The notes: generated by a model not told the origin, from the letters alone. A DNA stretch of 64,000 bases from Salana multivorans (GCF_003751805.1 NZ_RKHQ01000001.1:124001-188000); one strand, 5' to 3'; positions 1 to 10,796 are shown, counted from the first letter of the stretch. Numbers and translations: made by a program.

Positions 1-966
<966 letters not shown>

Positions 967-1110
967 ACATTCAACAAAAGAGAGCAAGAAAACAAGCTCC
1001 AAACCCATCCACCCAGAAACGAGGAACCAGGCAGACAAGCAAAACAACAAACAACCACACCCACGACAAAACATGAGCATGATCAAATGGCATCATTCGT
1101 CACAAACACA

Positions 1111-1127
1111 CTGTTGAGTTCTCAAAC
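1111..1127 (-). promoter_or_regulatory. rRNA leader anti-termination (boxA-like) element
   Basis: Minus-strand text GTTTGAGAACTCAACAG. This is the element commonly seen about 150 nt upstream of actinobacterial 16S genes, where it takes part in Nus-factor anti-termination and early folding. The core TTGAG-AA-CTCAA is itself a small inverted repeat. It lies between the promoters and the 16S 5' end, as expected. Confidence 0.8.
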
Positions 1128-1193
1128 AACACACCCCACACAGACAAACCCAACCAACCAAAGCCAGCCAGACCCACCCGGGGCAACCTCTCC

Positions 1194-1222
1194 ACCCTAC
1201 ACACTCTTAGCCAGCCGGTCAA
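1194..1222 (-). promoter_or_regulatory. rRNA promoter P2 (proximal)
   Basis: On the minus strand TTGACC (1222-1217), a 17-nt spacer and TAGGGT (1199-1194). The boxes match the housekeeping sigma pattern and resemble the distal P1 promoter. It directs transcription into the leader and 16S. Confidence 0.7.
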
Positions 1223-1347
1223 ACCGTCTCGCTGTGATCCGTGTCTCAGAGAGGGGGGTGATCCTCCGTTCGGCTCTCGCCGCCCGTTCCGGATCGAAGT
1301 CTCGCGCTCCGTCCTGGCTCAGCCAGTCCGTTCGGCGCAACTTCTCT

Positions 1348-1377
1348 ACCTTACTCATCTCGCTCGGAGCCAGTCAA
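1348..1377 (-). promoter_or_regulatory. rRNA promoter P1 (distal)
   Basis: On the minus strand TTGACT (1377-1372), an 18-nt spacer and TAAGGT (1353-1348). Transcription should begin near 1341. The first transcribed bases contain a 14-nt copy of the 16S V1 sequence (see findings). Confidence 0.7.
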
Positions 1378-1715
1378 ATCGGCTCGATCTCGGTGAGTGT
1401 CGATAGGTGGGGATCCCGCCCGGCTCGAGAGCCGGTCAGTTCCATCCCTCGCCCGGCCTCCCGTCAGCGCTGCTGTCCGGTGCTCCGTGGCGTGAGAAGA
1501 ACGTTACGTCGGCCGCCGCCGGGGCGCAAATCCGCGGGATCTCGGGCGTGTCACGCGCGCCTACCCGGACAGACCGAGACAAACGGCTCCGATCGGCCGC
1601 ATGGCCGCCGTCCGGCTGGGCTCACCATCCCGGGGATACCGCCGGTGTCGACCGTCCCGGCTCCCCTCGGACGGCCGATCCCGGGCCTCGTGCCCGCGGA
1701 CCCGTCCGTCATGCG

Positions 1716-1755
1716 GCGAGCGCCCGAACCCCTCTCACGGGGTTCGGGCGCTCGC
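1716..1755 (-). terminator. Strong hairpin, probable terminator of the ilvD transcript
   Basis: A perfect 17-bp stem, gcgagcgcccgaacccc (1716-1732) with its complement at 1739-1755, around a 6-nt loop. It stands about 290 nt beyond the ilvD stop and upstream of the rRNA promoters, so it could insulate rRNA synthesis from read-through. There is no U-run, which is common for actinobacterial terminators. Confidence 0.65.
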
Positions 1756-1873
1756 GCCACGTCGGGCCGCAGCGCGTCCCACCTCCTCGGCCCCACCACA
1801 TCGACGACCATGCCGTCGTCGGCACCGACGGCCGGGATCGGTACGGGCCTCTCAGCGCTCGCGCCACGTCGGG
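1749..1873. repeat. 18-bp direct repeat pair
   Basis: The 18-mer cgctcgcgccacgtcggg occurs at 1749-1766 and again at 1856-1873. The first copy overlaps the right arm of the terminator hairpin. No gene lies between the copies. The function is unknown, and it may be a duplication remnant. Confidence 0.5.
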
Positions 1874-2044
1874 TCTCGCGCGCCGCAGCTCCCGCCGCAC
1901 CCCCAGCGCGTCGACGACCCCCGCCGTCGCGGGTGCGGCGGAGCCGACCGCCGAGACCGGCACCACCCCTGAGCCCCCGCCCGCCGACCAGCAGGATCGA
2001 CCGCCGCGGGCGGCGCCGGCGCGGGCACGGCCGACGCCGAGAGC

Positions 2045-3907
2045 TCAGGCCCGACGGATGAGCGACAGGTCGCGCACGGCACCGCGGTCGGCGGACGTCG
2101 CCATCGCCGCGTACGCCTGCAGCGCCTTCGACACCACGCGCTCGCGGGAGGCGGGCTGCCACGGCCGCTCGGACGCCTCCATCTTGGCGCGTCGCTCGGC
2201 GATGACGGCGTCGGGGACGTTGAGCCGGATGAGCCGGGTCTCGACGTCGATCTCGATCTCGTCGCCGTCCTCCACCAGGGCGATCGTGCCGCCGGCGGCC
2301 GCCTCGGGCGAGATGTGGCCGACCGAGATGCCCGAGGACCCGCCGGAGAACCGGCCGTCCGTGATGAGCGCGCAGACCTTGCCGAGCCCGCGTCCCTTGA
2401 TGAACGACGTCGGGTACAGCATCTCCTGCATGCCTGGGCCGCCGGCCGGGCCCTCGTAGCGCACGACCACGACGTGTCCCGGCTTGACCTCCTTGCGCAG
2501 GATCTTGTCGACCGCCTCCTCCTGCGACTCGCACACGATCGCGGTGCCGACGAAGTGGAACACGTCGGGGTCGATGCCGGCCGTCTTGAGGACGGCGCCG
2601 TCCTCGGCGAGGTTGCCGCGCAGCACGGCGAGGCCACCCTCGACCGTGTAGGCGTGCTCGACGTCGCGGATGCAGCCCCCGGCGCCGTCGGTGTCGAGCG
2701 ACTCCCACCGCGCGCTCGTCGAGAACGCCTGCGTCGTGCGGACCCCGCCGGGCGCCGCGTGGAACAGGTCGATCGCGGCCTCCGTCGCCTTCCCGCCGCG
2801 GATGTCCCAGTCGTCGAGCCACGCGCGCAGCGTCGGCGTGTGGACCGACGTCACGTCGTGGTCGAGCAGGCCACCGCGGTCGAGCTCGCCGAGCAGCGCG
2901 GGGATGCCGCCCGCCCGGTGGACGTCCTCCATGTGGTAGTTCGGGTGGTTCGGCGCCACCTTGGAGAGCGTCGGCACCCGCTTCGAGATGTCCTCGATGT
3001 CGTGGAGCGTGAAGTCGACCTCCGCCTCCTGCGCCGCCGCGAGGATGTGCAGCACCGTGTTGGAGGAGCCGCCCATCGCGACGTCGAGCGTCATCGCGTT
3101 GCTGAACGCAGCCCGCGTGGCGATGCCGCGCGGGGTGGCCGAGTCGTCCTCGTCGTCGTAGTACCGACGGGCCAGGTCGACGATGGTGCGCCCCGCCTCG
3201 AGGAACAGCTCGCGCCGCGCCACCTGGGTCGCCAGCGTCGAACCGTTGCCGGGCAGGGACAGCCCGAGGGCCTCGGTGAGGCAGTTCATGGAGTTCGCCG
3301 TGAACATCCCGGAGCACGACCCGCACGTGGGGCACGCGCTCGCCTCGACCTGGCTCAGCGCCTCGTCGCTCACCGCGTCGTCCGCCGAGTAGTTGATGGC
3401 GTTGATGAGGTTGAGGTGCGTCGAGGCGATGCCGTCGGCGACGACCGCCTTGCCGGCCTCCATCGGGCCGCCCGAGACGAAGATCGTCGGGATGTTTAGC
3501 CGCAGCGACGCGTTGAGCATGCCGGGCGTGATCTTGTCGCAGTTCGAGATGCACACGAGCGCGTCCGCGCAGTGCGCGTTCACCATGTACTCGACCGAGT
3601 CGGCGATGAGGTCGCGCGAGGGCAGCGAGTAGAGCATGCCGCCGTGGCCCATGGCGATGCCGTCGTCCACGGCGATCGTGTTGAACTCCTTGGCGACGCC
3701 GCCCGCCTCGCGGATCGCGGAGGCGACGAGGTCGCCCATGTCCTTGAGGTGGACGTGCCCGGGCACGAACTGGGTGTAGCTGTTGGCAATCGCGATGATC
3801 GGCTTGCCGAAGTCCTCGGTGGTCATGCCCGTGGCCCGCCACAGCGAGCGCGCGCCCGCCATGTTGCGACCGTGGGTCGAGGTCCGTGAGCGCAGCGGCC
3901 GGCTCAT
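2045..3907 (-). CDS. ilvD: Dihydroxy-acid dehydratase
   Basis: A 620-residue IlvD/Edd-family enzyme. It dehydrates 2,3-dihydroxy-3-methylbutanoate/pentanoate to the 2-keto acids, the third step of valine, isoleucine and leucine synthesis, and also serves pantothenate supply. The sequence shows the cluster-binding motifs [12 protein letters not shown] and [17 protein letters not shown], then the family's C-terminal barrel ([12 protein letters not shown] and [20 protein letters not shown]). The start is set at the ATG at 3907 (MSRPLRS), which has AAGGAGAA 4 nt upstream. The longer frame to 3952 lacks an RBS. It is a monocistronic gene read toward the rRNA operon, with no other branched-chain gene in the window. 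Confidence 0.97.
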   Translation of the reverse strand: MSRPLRSRTSTHGRNMAGARSLWRATGMTTEDFGKPIIAIANSYTQFVPGHVHLKDMGDLVASAIREAGGVAKEFNTIAVDDGIAMGHGGMLYSLPSRDLIADSVEYMVNAHCADALVCISNCDKITPGMLNASLRLNIPTIFVSGGPMEAGKAVVADGIASTHLNLINAINYSADDAVSDEALSQVEASACPTCGSCSGMFTANSMNCLTEALGLSLPGNGSTLATQVARRELFLEAGRTIVDLARRYYDDEDDSATPRGIATRAAFSNAMTLDVAMGGSSNTVLHILAAAQEAEVDFTLHDIEDISKRVPTLSKVAPNHPNYHMEDVHRAGGIPALLGELDRGGLLDHDVTSVHTPTLRAWLDDWDIRGGKATEAAIDLFHAAPGGVRTTQAFSTSARWESLDTDGAGGCIRDVEHAYTVEGGLAVLRGNLAEDGAVLKTAGIDPDVFHFVGTAIVCESQEEAVDKILRKEVKPGHVVVVRYEGPAGGPGMQEMLYPTSFIKGRGLGKVCALITDGRFSGGSSGISVGHISPEAAAGGTIALVEDGDEIEIDVETRLIRLNVPDAVIAERRAKMEASERPWQPASRERVVSKALQAYAAMATSADRGAVRDLSLIRRA

Positions 3908-3977
3908 GGCGTTCTCCTTCACTTCGACGACGTCGGGTCCATTGTCCACCACCCGGGACCATCGTCTCAGGGGCGTC

Positions 3978-4742
3978 TCAGCCCGGGGTCACCCAGACCG
4001 CGCGGAGCGCCGGTAGGCCGTAGGGCTGCAGCTTCGTCCCCGCGGGGACGACCGAGGTGCCCGCGGCGCCCTGAGCGCCGGTTGCGCGTGTGCCGTCCGC
4101 ATCAGCGTCGCCGTCCGCACCAGCGTCGTCCGTCCCGTCGACGCGGTCGACGTGCGGGGACGCGGCGAGCATCGCCAGCGCCGACGCCTCGTCGCGATCG
4201 ACGACGACGACGTGCCGGCCGGGCACCACCCCGCCGACGGCGAGGCGCTGGAGCAGCTCGGGATCGGCGTCGGACACCCGGCTGACGACGCCGCACTCCC
4301 CCGCCTCGAGCTCGCCGAGCGTGCGGGCCTCCGGGATCGTGATGACGCCGTCGGCGCTCGGGATCGGGTCGCCGTGCGGGTCGTGCGTCGGGTGACCGAG
4401 GTGGGCGTCGATCCGGCGCAGCAGCTCGTCGGAGATGGCGTGCTCGAGGATCTCGGCCTCCTCGTGCACCTCGTCCCAGGCGTAGCCGAAGGTGTCGACG
4501 AGCAGCGTCTCCACCAGCCGGTGGCGACGGACGACGGCCAGCGCGGCGAGCCGGCCGGCCTCGGTGAGCTCGACGCGCCCGTAGCGCTCGTGCGCGATGT
4601 AGCCCGACTCCGCGAGGCGCCGCACACCCTCGGACGCGGTGCCCTGGGTCACCCCGAGCCGCCGCGCGAGCTGCTTGACCGTGAGCGCCTGGCTCGACCA
4701 CTCCCCGGCGTTCCAGACCGCCTTGAGGTAGTCCTGAGCCAC
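3978..4742 (-). CDS. DtxR/MntR-family metal-dependent regulator
   Basis: A 254-residue member of the diphtheria-toxin-repressor family, which senses Fe2+ or Mn2+ and represses metal uptake genes. An N-terminal winged helix (about 1-60; [20 protein letters not shown]) is followed by the metal-binding dimerisation domain ([51 protein letters not shown]). A C-terminal SH3-like/FeoA domain is interrupted by an Asp/Gly/Ala-rich stretch (about 200-230). The GTG at 4742 has no Shine-Dalgarno. Relatives I recall begin a few residues earlier, but upstream only CTG is in frame, so the N-terminus is uncertain. It lies 41 bp downstream of gatB on the same strand, and the metal cannot be assigned from sequence alone. 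Confidence 0.9.
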   Translation of the reverse strand: MAQDYLKAVWNAGEWSSQALTVKQLARRLGVTQGTASEGVRRLAESGYIAHERYGRVELTEAGRLAALAVVRRHRLVETLLVDTFGYAWDEVHEEAEILEHAISDELLRRIDAHLGHPTHDPHGDPIPSADGVITIPEARTLGELEAGECGVVSRVSDADPELLQRLAVGGVVPGRHVVVVDRDEASALAMLAASPHVDRVDGTDDAGADGDADADGTRATGAQGAAGTSVVPAGTKLQPYGLPALRAVWVTPG

Positions 4743-4783
4743 CGAGGAGAGGGGGGGCAGGACGTCGGGGCCGGGTGTCGCGC

Positions 4784-6295
4784 TCAGGCCTGCACCCTCT
4801 CCAGGACCAGCTCGCGCACGCGGCCGGCGTCGGCCTGACCGCGCGTCGCCTTCATCACGGCACCGATGACGGCGCCGATCGGGCCGAGGTTGCCGCCGCG
4901 GATCTTCTCCGCGATGTCGGGCTGCGCGGCCAGCGCCGCGTCGATCGCCTCGAGCAGCTGCCCGTCGTCCGAGACGACCTCGAGCCCGCGCGCGGCCACG
5001 ACGTCCTCGGGCGACCCCTCGCCGGCGAGCACGCCCGCGAGCACCTGGCGGGCCAGCTTGTCGTTGATCCGGCCGGCGTCGACGAGCTGCTGGAGCTGCG
5101 CGACCTGGGCCGGCGTGATCGGGAGGTCCTCGAGCGCGGTCTCGCTCGAGGACGCGATGCGCGCCAGCTCACCCATCCACCACTTGCGCGCGGCGGCGGG
5201 CGTCGTGCCGGCGGCGACGCTGGCCTCGATGAGGTCGAGCGCACCGGCGTTGACCACGTCGCGCATCTCGGCGTCGGCGAAGCCCCACTCGGTGTGCAGC
5301 CGCCGGCGACGGGCCGCCGGGAGCTCGGGCAGTCCCGAGCGCAGCTCCTCGACCCACGCCCGGTCGGGCTCGATCGGGACGAGGTCGGGCTCCGGGAAGT
5401 AGCGGTAGTCCTCGGCGTCGGACTTGACCCGGCCGGGCGACGTCGTGCCGTCGGTCTCGTGGAAGTGACGCGTCTCCTGGATCACGGACAGGCCCGCGTC
5501 GAGCACGGCGGCCTGCCGCGAGATCTCGAACCGGACCGCGCGGTCGACGGAGCGGAAGGAGTTGACGTTCTTCGTCTCGGTGCGCGTCCCGAGCGGGGAC
5601 TCGGGCGAGGGGCGAAGGGAAACGTTGACGTCGGCGCGGACATTGCCGCGCTCCATCCGGGCCTCGGACACGCCGAGCGTGCGGAAGATGTCGCGCAGCG
5701 TGCGGACGTAGGCCGCGGCGACCTCGGGTGCGCGCTCGCCGGTGCCGAGGATGGGCCGCGTCACGATCTCGACGAGCGGGATGCCGGCGCGGTTGTAGTC
5801 GACGAGGGAGTACTCGGCGCCCTGGAGGCGGCCGTCGTGGCCCCCGACGTGGGTGTTCTTGCCCGCGTCCTCCTCCATGTGCGCCCGCTCGATCTCGACG
5901 CGGACGACCGTGCCGTCCTCGAGCTCGACGTCGATCCACCCGTCGTGGGCGATCGGCTCGTCGTACTGCGACGTCTGGAAGTTCTTCGGGATGTCCGGGT
6001 AGAAGTAGTTCTTCCGCGCGAACCGGCACGACGCCGCGATCTCGCAGTTGAGCGCGAGCCCGATCCGGATCGCCGACTCGACCGCGGCGCGGTTGAGGCT
6101 CGGCAGCGCGCCCGGCAGGCCGAGCGAGACGGGCGTCACCTGCGTGTTCGGCTCGGCGCCGAAGGTGACGGGCGCACCGTCGAACATCTTCGTCGCGGTG
6201 CCGAGCTCGACGTGCACCTCGATCCCGAGCACGGGGTCGAAGCGCGCGACGGCGTCCTCGTACTCGACCAGGGACGGCGTGGGGGTCGTGGTCAC
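4784..6295 (-). CDS. gatB: Asp-tRNA(Asn)/Glu-tRNA(Gln) amidotransferase subunit B
   Basis: A 503-residue GatB, the tRNA-binding and kinase subunit of GatCAB, which amidates mischarged Glu-tRNA(Gln) or Asp-tRNA(Asn). Family signatures are [10 protein letters not shown] near the N-terminus, [19 protein letters not shown], and the C-terminal Yqey-like tail ([20 protein letters not shown]). The start is the GTG at 6295, which overlaps the gatA stop in a GTGA and has GGAGGTGG upstream. It is the third gene of gatC-gatA-gatB. A 31-residue Met-poor extension in the same frame is gatA sequence read out of frame. Confidence 0.97.
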   Translation of the reverse strand: MTTTPTPSLVEYEDAVARFDPVLGIEVHVELGTATKMFDGAPVTFGAEPNTQVTPVSLGLPGALPSLNRAAVESAIRIGLALNCEIAASCRFARKNYFYPDIPKNFQTSQYDEPIAHDGWIDVELEDGTVVRVEIERAHMEEDAGKNTHVGGHDGRLQGAEYSLVDYNRAGIPLVEIVTRPILGTGERAPEVAAAYVRTLRDIFRTLGVSEARMERGNVRADVNVSLRPSPESPLGTRTETKNVNSFRSVDRAVRFEISRQAAVLDAGLSVIQETRHFHETDGTTSPGRVKSDAEDYRYFPEPDLVPIEPDRAWVEELRSGLPELPAARRRRLHTEWGFADAEMRDVVNAGALDLIEASVAAGTTPAAARKWWMGELARIASSSETALEDLPITPAQVAQLQQLVDAGRINDKLARQVLAGVLAGEGSPEDVVAARGLEVVSDDGQLLEAIDAALAAQPDIAEKIRGGNLGPIGAVIGAVMKATRGQADAGRVRELVLERVQA

Positions 6296-7848
6296 GGGGC
6301 CACCTCCGTGGGGATCGCGGGGATCGAGTCGATGATCGGGGCGGAGCCCGGTCGATCCGCCGTCACGAGGTGCTCCACGGCGGCACCCACCCGGTACAGG
6401 CGCGCGTCGGCGCGGGCCGGCGCGAGGATCTGCAGCCCGATCGGGAGGCCGGCGTCGTCGAGGCCGTTGGGCACCGAGATGCCCGGGACGCCCGCGAGGT
6501 TGGCGGGGATCGTCGCGACGTCGTTGAGGTACATCGCCAGCGGGTCGTCCAGCTTCTCGCCGAGCTTGAACGCCGTGGTCGGCGCCGTCGGGGAGACGAG
6601 CACGTCGACGGCGTCGAACGCCGCGGCGAAGTCGCGCTGGATGAGCGTGCGGACCTTCTGCGCGCTGCCGTAGTACGCGTCGTAGTACCCCGCCGAGAGG
6701 GCGTAGGTACCGAGGATGATCCGGCGCTTCACCTCGCTGCCGAAGCCGGCGCCGCGCGTGGCGGCCATGACGCGCTCGGCGGTCACGGGCCCCTCGACCG
6801 GCTCGACGCGCAGGCCGAAGCGCATGCCGTCGAACTTGGCGAGGTTGCTGGACGCCTCGGCGGGAAGGATGAGGTAGTACGCGGCGAGCGCGGCCGTGAA
6901 GGACGGGCAGGACACCTCGACCACCTCGGCGCCGGCGCCCTCGAGGAGCTCGACCGTGCGCCGGAACGCCGCCGAGACCTCGCGCTGGAAGCCCGCCTCG
7001 TGGCCGCTGCCACCGAGCTCGCGCACGACGCCGACCCGGACGCCGCGCAGGTCGCCGCTCGCGCCCTGGCGGGCCGCGTCCGCGTACCCCGCGGCCGGAC
7101 CGGTGAGGCTCGTGGCGTCGAGCGGGTCGTGGCCGCCGATCACCTCGTGCAGCAGCGCGGCGTCCAGCACGGTGCGGGCGCACGGGCCGGCCTGGTCGAG
7201 GCTGGAGGCCAGCGCGACGAGCCCGTAGCGCGAGACCGACCCGTAGGTCGGCTTGACGCCCACCGTTCCCGTGACCGACGCGGGCTGGCGGATCGAGCCG
7301 CCCGTGTCCGTCCCGATCGCGAGGGGCGCCTCGAAGGCCGCGAGCGCCGCGGCGCTGCCGCCGCCGGAGCCGCCGGGGATGCGGTCGAGGTCCCACGGGT
7401 TGTGGGTGGGGCCGTACCCGGAGTGCTCGGTGGAGGAGCCCATCGCGAACTCGTCCATGTTGGTCTTGCCGAGCATCGGCATCCCGGCCGCGCGCAGCCG
7501 CGTCACGAGCGTGGCGTCGTACGGCGGCACCCAGCCCTCGAGGATGCGGGAGCCGGCGGTCGTCGGGGTGCCGCGGGTGACGACGACGTCCTTGACGGCG
7601 ACGGGCACCCCCGCCAGCTCGTGGAGCTCCCCGCCAGCGGCACGCTCGGCGTCGACGGCGCGCGCCTGCGCGAGCGTGTCCTCGCGGTCGACGTGGAGGA
7701 AGGCGTGGACGGCGGGCTCGACGGCCTCGATCCGGTCCAGGTGGGCGGTCGCGACCTCGACGGCGCTGACGTCGCCGGCACGCAGCAGCGCGGCGAGGTC
7801 GGCGGCGGTGCGACGGGTGAGGGAGCTGGTCAGCTCGGTGGCGCTCAT
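6292..7848 (-). CDS. gatA: Asp-tRNA(Asn)/Glu-tRNA(Gln) amidotransferase subunit A
   Basis: A 518-residue amidase-signature subunit that releases ammonia from glutamine for GatB. The Ser-cisSer-Lys triad is visible: the Lys in [11 protein letters not shown], and the serines in [14 protein letters not shown] and [16 protein letters not shown]. The ATG at 7848 is chosen over the GTG at 7854 because GAGGAG lies 5 nt before the ATG but abuts the GTG. It begins 2 bp after the gatC stop and shares a GTGA with gatB. Confidence 0.97.
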   Translation of the reverse strand: MSATELTSSLTRRTAADLAALLRAGDVSAVEVATAHLDRIEAVEPAVHAFLHVDREDTLAQARAVDAERAAGGELHELAGVPVAVKDVVVTRGTPTTAGSRILEGWVPPYDATLVTRLRAAGMPMLGKTNMDEFAMGSSTEHSGYGPTHNPWDLDRIPGGSGGGSAAALAAFEAPLAIGTDTGGSIRQPASVTGTVGVKPTYGSVSRYGLVALASSLDQAGPCARTVLDAALLHEVIGGHDPLDATSLTGPAAGYADAARQGASGDLRGVRVGVVRELGGSGHEAGFQREVSAAFRRTVELLEGAGAEVVEVSCPSFTAALAAYYLILPAEASSNLAKFDGMRFGLRVEPVEGPVTAERVMAATRGAGFGSEVKRRIILGTYALSAGYYDAYYGSAQKVRTLIQRDFAAAFDAVDVLVSPTAPTTAFKLGEKLDDPLAMYLNDVATIPANLAGVPGISVPNGLDDAGLPIGLQILAPARADARLYRVGAAVEHLVTADRPGSAPIIDSIPAIPTEVAP

Positions 7849-7850
7849 GC

Positions 7851-8147
7851 TCACTCCTCGCCGAGGATCTGCGGGACGGCGAAGCGGCCGTCCTCGGCGG
7901 CCGGGGCCTGCGCGAGGACCTCGTCCCGGTCGAGCGTCGCGACGGGGACGTCCTCGCGCCAGACGTTCACGAGCGGGATGGGGTGGCTCGTGGCGGGGAC
8001 GTCGGCCGAGGCGATCTCGCTGACCTTCTCGACGGCGTGCGCGATCACCTCGAGCTCGGCGGCGAGCCTGGTCAGCTCGGCGTCGGTGAGGTCGATCCGG
8101 GCGAGGGCGGCCAGGCGCGCGACCTCGTCGGTGGAGAACGTGGGCAT
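7851..8147 (-). CDS. gatC: Asp-tRNA(Asn)/Glu-tRNA(Gln) amidotransferase subunit C
   Basis: A 98-residue GatC, the small stabilising belt of GatCAB. It has the typical N-terminus with [15 protein letters not shown] and a C-terminal RVPQIL-like ending ([12 protein letters not shown]). It is first of the gat operon, and the gene before it ends 59 bp upstream on the same strand. Confidence 0.95.
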   Translation of the reverse strand: MPTFSTDEVARLAALARIDLTDAELTRLAAELEVIAHAVEKVSEIASADVPATSHPIPLVNVWREDVPVATLDRDEVLAQAPAAEDGRFAVPQILGEE

Positions 8148-8206
8148 GGTGGCGAGTCTAGTGCGGCTCGCCCGCGACGCCCGCGTCCGGACGATCCGCG
8201 CGGCAG

Positions 8207-8470
8207 CTACCGACGGGCGCGACGCTTGACGCTGCGCTGGTGGCCGAACCAGCCGATGATCCAGCCGACGACGACGAGGATCGCGTAGACGAGCCAGGCC
8301 GGGGCCGTCACCTGGACCGCGATCAGGTTGACCCGGATGTCGTCGCTGTTCACGACGATGAAGACGATCGCGAGGACCGTCAGGAGCGCCGGGAACCAGT
8401 ACTTCTTCACGTAGGTGCCGACGGTGGCATCGTCGCCGGCGGCGCGGGTGGAGCTCGTCGATGTGCTCAT
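8207..8470 (-). CDS. Small LapA-domain (DUF1049-like) membrane protein
   Basis: An 87-residue protein with a short polar Ser/Thr-rich N-terminus, two hydrophobic helices (FPALLTVLAIVFIVVNS and WLVYAILVVVGWIIGWFG) and a basic tail KRRARR. This is the lipopolysaccharide-assembly-protein-A-like (DUF1049) layout, whose role in Gram-positives is not known. The start is placed at the ATG at 8470, 4 bp after the pxpC stop. A longer start at 8503 would lie inside pxpC. It is last in the pxp run and may be cotranscribed with it. Confidence 0.8.
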   Translation of the reverse strand: MSTSTSSTRAAGDDATVGTYVKKYWFPALLTVLAIVFIVVNSDDIRVNLIAVQVTAPAWLVYAILVVVGWIIGWFGHQRSVKRRARR

Positions 8471-8474
8471 GCGC

Positions 8475-9359
8475 TCATCGTGGCACGAACCGCACCCCGT
8501 CACCAGGACGAAGCTGCGCCAGCTCGCCGAGCCCGGAGGCCGTCACGACGCCGATCACCGGGTAGCCACCGGTGAGCGGGTGGTCGGGGCCGAAGACGAG
8601 CGGCAGGCCGCTCGGCGGGAGCTGGACGGCCCCCGCGACGAGGCCCTCGGACGCGGCGCTCGCCTCGGGTGCCGCGAGCGCCGGCTCGCCGCGCAGCCGG
8701 ATCGCCACGCGGTCGCACTCGGCCGCCACCGTCCAGGCGCAGCGCAGCAGGTCGTCCCACGCCGTCGGGGCGAGCGTCTCGGGGCGCGGCGGCGGCAGGA
8801 CCGGGAGCTCGACGGCCAGCGAACCGGAGGCTCCCACGCGGTGCTGGACGGCGACGGCGGACGGCTGCCCGGCCGCGGCGTACCGGTCGGGCGAGATCGC
8901 GTCGCCCACCGGCAGGACGTCGCCGGCCGCCAGCGGGGACGGTCCGAGGCCGGCGAGCGTGTCCCGCGAGCGCGAGCCGAGGACGGGTGGCACGTCGACA
9001 CCCCCGGCCACGGCCAGCCAGACCCGCGCGCCGCCGACCGCGCGCACGGTGAGCCGCGCGCCGGCCGGCACCGCGAAGGGACGCTCGACCTCGACGGGGA
9101 GGTCGCCGACCCGCACGGCGGCCGGCCCGGTCACGGCGACGACGGCGGCCCTGGTCGCCTCGAGCACGAGCGGGCCGAGCAGCACCTCGAGCGTCGCGGC
9201 CGCCGGGTCGTTCCCGACCAGCGCGTTCGCCCGGTCGCTCGCGGCGCGGTCGAAGGGTCCGCCGGGCGCCACGCCCCAGCGAGCCATGCCCCGGCGTCCG
9301 GCATCGACCGTCAGGGTGAGCGGACCGGGATCGACGACGCGCAGCCGGCCCCGGGTCAT
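8475..9359 (-). CDS. pxpC: 5-oxoprolinase subunit PxpC (biotin-dependent carboxyltransferase-like)
   Basis: A 294-residue protein of the KipA/YbgK allophanate-hydrolase-subunit-2-like family. With PxpA and PxpB it forms the bacterial ATP-dependent 5-oxoprolinase, which hydrolyses pyroglutamate to glutamate. It shows the family opening (VVDPGPLTLTVDAGR.GMARWGV..GGPFD) and the late VFGPDHPLTGGYPVIGVVT. It follows pxpB by 4 bp. The length is near the usual 300-330. Confidence 0.92.
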   Translation of the reverse strand: MTRGRLRVVDPGPLTLTVDAGRRGMARWGVAPGGPFDRAASDRANALVGNDPAAATLEVLLGPLVLEATRAAVVAVTGPAAVRVGDLPVEVERPFAVPAGARLTVRAVGGARVWLAVAGGVDVPPVLGSRSRDTLAGLGPSPLAAGDVLPVGDAISPDRYAAAGQPSAVAVQHRVGASGSLAVELPVLPPPRPETLAPTAWDDLLRCAWTVAAECDRVAIRLRGEPALAAPEASAASEGLVAGAVQLPPSGLPLVFGPDHPLTGGYPVIGVVTASGLGELAQLRPGDGVRFVPR

Positions 9360-9363
9360 CGGC

Positions 9364-10083
9364 TCATCGCCCGGCTCCCGCGCCAGCGTCCACGGCTGCG
9401 TCCACCGCCGCGTCGACGTCGAGGTTCACGGCGACGAACCTCACCCGGTCGCCCGGCCGGACGCGGGCGGGCGGGTCCGCGGCCGCGTCGAACATGGCGA
9501 CGTCGGTGCGCCCGAGCAGGTGCCAGCCACCCGGGCTCTCGCGCGGGTAGACGGCGGTGTGGTCCGCGGCGATCGCGACCGACCCGGCCGGGACCCGCGT
9601 GCGCGGGTCGTCACGACGCGGGAGCACCAGGAGGGGGTCGAGCCCCTCGAGGTAGACGAAGCCGGGCGCGAAACCGGCGAAGGCCGCGGTGTAGGTGCGG
9701 GCCGTGTGCCGCTGGACCACCTCGGCCGGCGTCAGCCCGCACCGGGCGGCGACCTCGGCCAGGTCGGCCCCGTCGTAGGCGACGGGGATCTCGACGACGG
9801 CGCCGGCCGGGTCGGCGGCCGGACCGGCGACGTCGGCGGCCGGACCGGCGACGAGCCCCGCGACCACGTCCCGGGCGTGCTCCGTCGGCCAGCCCGGCGC
9901 CAGCCGGACGAGGACGGAGACGGCCGAGGGCACGGCGTCCACCACGAGACCCGGCAGCTCGGCGACGAGCCGGCGCCCGAGGGCGCGGGCCCGCTCGGCG
10001 TCGGGGACGTCGACGAGGAGGGCATCCTCGCCGTACGGGCGGAGCGCGACCGCCTGGGCGTCCTCGGGCCGACCCGCGCTCAT
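9364..10083 (-). CDS. pxpB: 5-oxoprolinase subunit PxpB (KipI-like)
   Basis: A 239-residue KipI/YbgJ (allophanate hydrolase subunit 1-like) protein, the partner of PxpC in 5-oxoprolinase. Recognisable blocks are LRPYGEDALLVDVPD near the N-terminus and the C-terminal GFAPGFVYLEGLDPLLVLPR and PRESPGGWHLLGRTD. It overlaps the pxpA stop by 4 bp (ATGA). An imperfect Ala/Gly/Asp repeat (VAGPAADVAGPAADPAGA) sits mid-protein and is encoded by a short tandem repeat. Confidence 0.92.
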   Translation of the reverse strand: MSAGRPEDAQAVALRPYGEDALLVDVPDAERARALGRRLVAELPGLVVDAVPSAVSVLVRLAPGWPTEHARDVVAGLVAGPAADVAGPAADPAGAVVEIPVAYDGADLAEVAARCGLTPAEVVQRHTARTYTAAFAGFAPGFVYLEGLDPLLVLPRRDDPRTRVPAGSVAIAADHTAVYPRESPGGWHLLGRTDVAMFDAAADPPARVRPGDRVRFVAVNLDVDAAVDAAVDAGAGAGR

Positions 10084-10796
10084 CGAGGTCCGGCCCCGAC
10101 GAGGCCGTAACCGGCGTCCACCAGCCCGTCCCGGGCGGCGCGCGCGATGAGCAGCGCGCCCGGGGTGTCGCCGTGGACGCAGACCGTGTCGACGAGCGGG
10201 GCGAGGATCGCCATGCGTCCGCGCACCTCGGCGGCGTCGCGCAGGACGGCGCCGGGCTCGGAGCGGGGCACCAACGTGCCGTCCGGGCGCACGGCCCGGT
10301 CGGCGAACCCCTCGCGGACGACGGGAAGGCCCGCCTCGTCCGCGGTCGTCGCGAGCGCCGAGCCCGGGAGCGCGTAGACCGGCAGCGGCGTGGCGAGGGC
10401 CGTCGCGGCGACCTCGGTCAGCAGGAGGGCGAGGTCGGCGCGCACCATCGCGGCGTTGTAGAGAGCGCCGTGCGCCTTGAGGTGCGTGACGGCGACGCCG
10501 GCGTCGTCGGCGACCCGGCCGAGGTCGCGGACCTGCGCGAGCACCTGACGGCGCAGCTCGACGAGCGGAACGGCGAGGTCGCGCCGTCCGAAGCCGTCGC
10601 GGTCGAGGTAGGAGGGGTGCGCACCGACCGCCACGCCGCGGTCGGCCGCGGCCCGCACGGCCGTCCGCATCGAGGCCGGGTCGCCCGCGTGGCCGCCGCA
10701 GGCGATCGACGCCGCCGTGACGAGCGCGAGCAGGTCGTCGTCGCTGCCGGCCCCCTCGCCGAGGTCGGCGTTGAGGCCGATCGGGCGAGCGGTCAC
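10080..10796 (-). CDS. pxpA: 5-oxoprolinase subunit PxpA (LamB/YcsF family)
   Basis: A 238-residue LamB/YcsF protein. PxpA binds 5-oxoproline in the PxpABC complex and removes the cyclised glutamate that forms spontaneously. The N-terminal IGLNADLGEG, SIACGGHAGDP and AVGAHPSYLDRDGFGRR, then VTHLKAHGALYN, are diagnostic. The GTG at 10796 is chosen because it overlaps the upstream stop (GTGA) and starts just before the conserved domain. The frame open to 11003 is a shadow of the next gene. Confidence 0.94.
   Translation of the reverse strand: MTARPIGLNADLGEGAGSDDDLLALVTAASIACGGHAGDPASMRTAVRAAADRGVAVGAHPSYLDRDGFGRRDLAVPLVELRRQVLAQVRDLGRVADDAGVAVTHLKAHGALYNAAMVRADLALLLTEVAATALATPLPVYALPGSALATTADEAGLPVVREGFADRAVRPDGTLVPRSEPGAVLRDAAEVRGRMAILAPLVDTVCVHGDTPGALLIARAARDGLVDAGYGLVGAGPR

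Larger units (their letters stand above)
967..2044. other. Intergenic region: rRNA leader, two promoters, ilvD terminator
   Basis: About 1.08 kb without a credible protein gene. From right to left it holds the tail of the ilvD transcript with a strong hairpin (1716-1755), an 18-bp direct repeat (1749-1766 and 1856-1873), a small palindrome CCGGCTC-GA-GAGCCGG (1420-1435), two rRNA promoters and the transcribed leader with an anti-termination element. Long ORFs across it on both strands are GC-rich artefacts: they show no recognisable domain, and those running right into ilvD are out-of-frame readings of it. Confidence 0.75.

Noticed and set aside
1087-2459. ORFs of 324-350 codons on the plus strand between 16S and ilvD
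   Set aside because: Pro/Arg/Ser-rich translations without domains. They cross the rRNA promoters and the ilvD 3' end.
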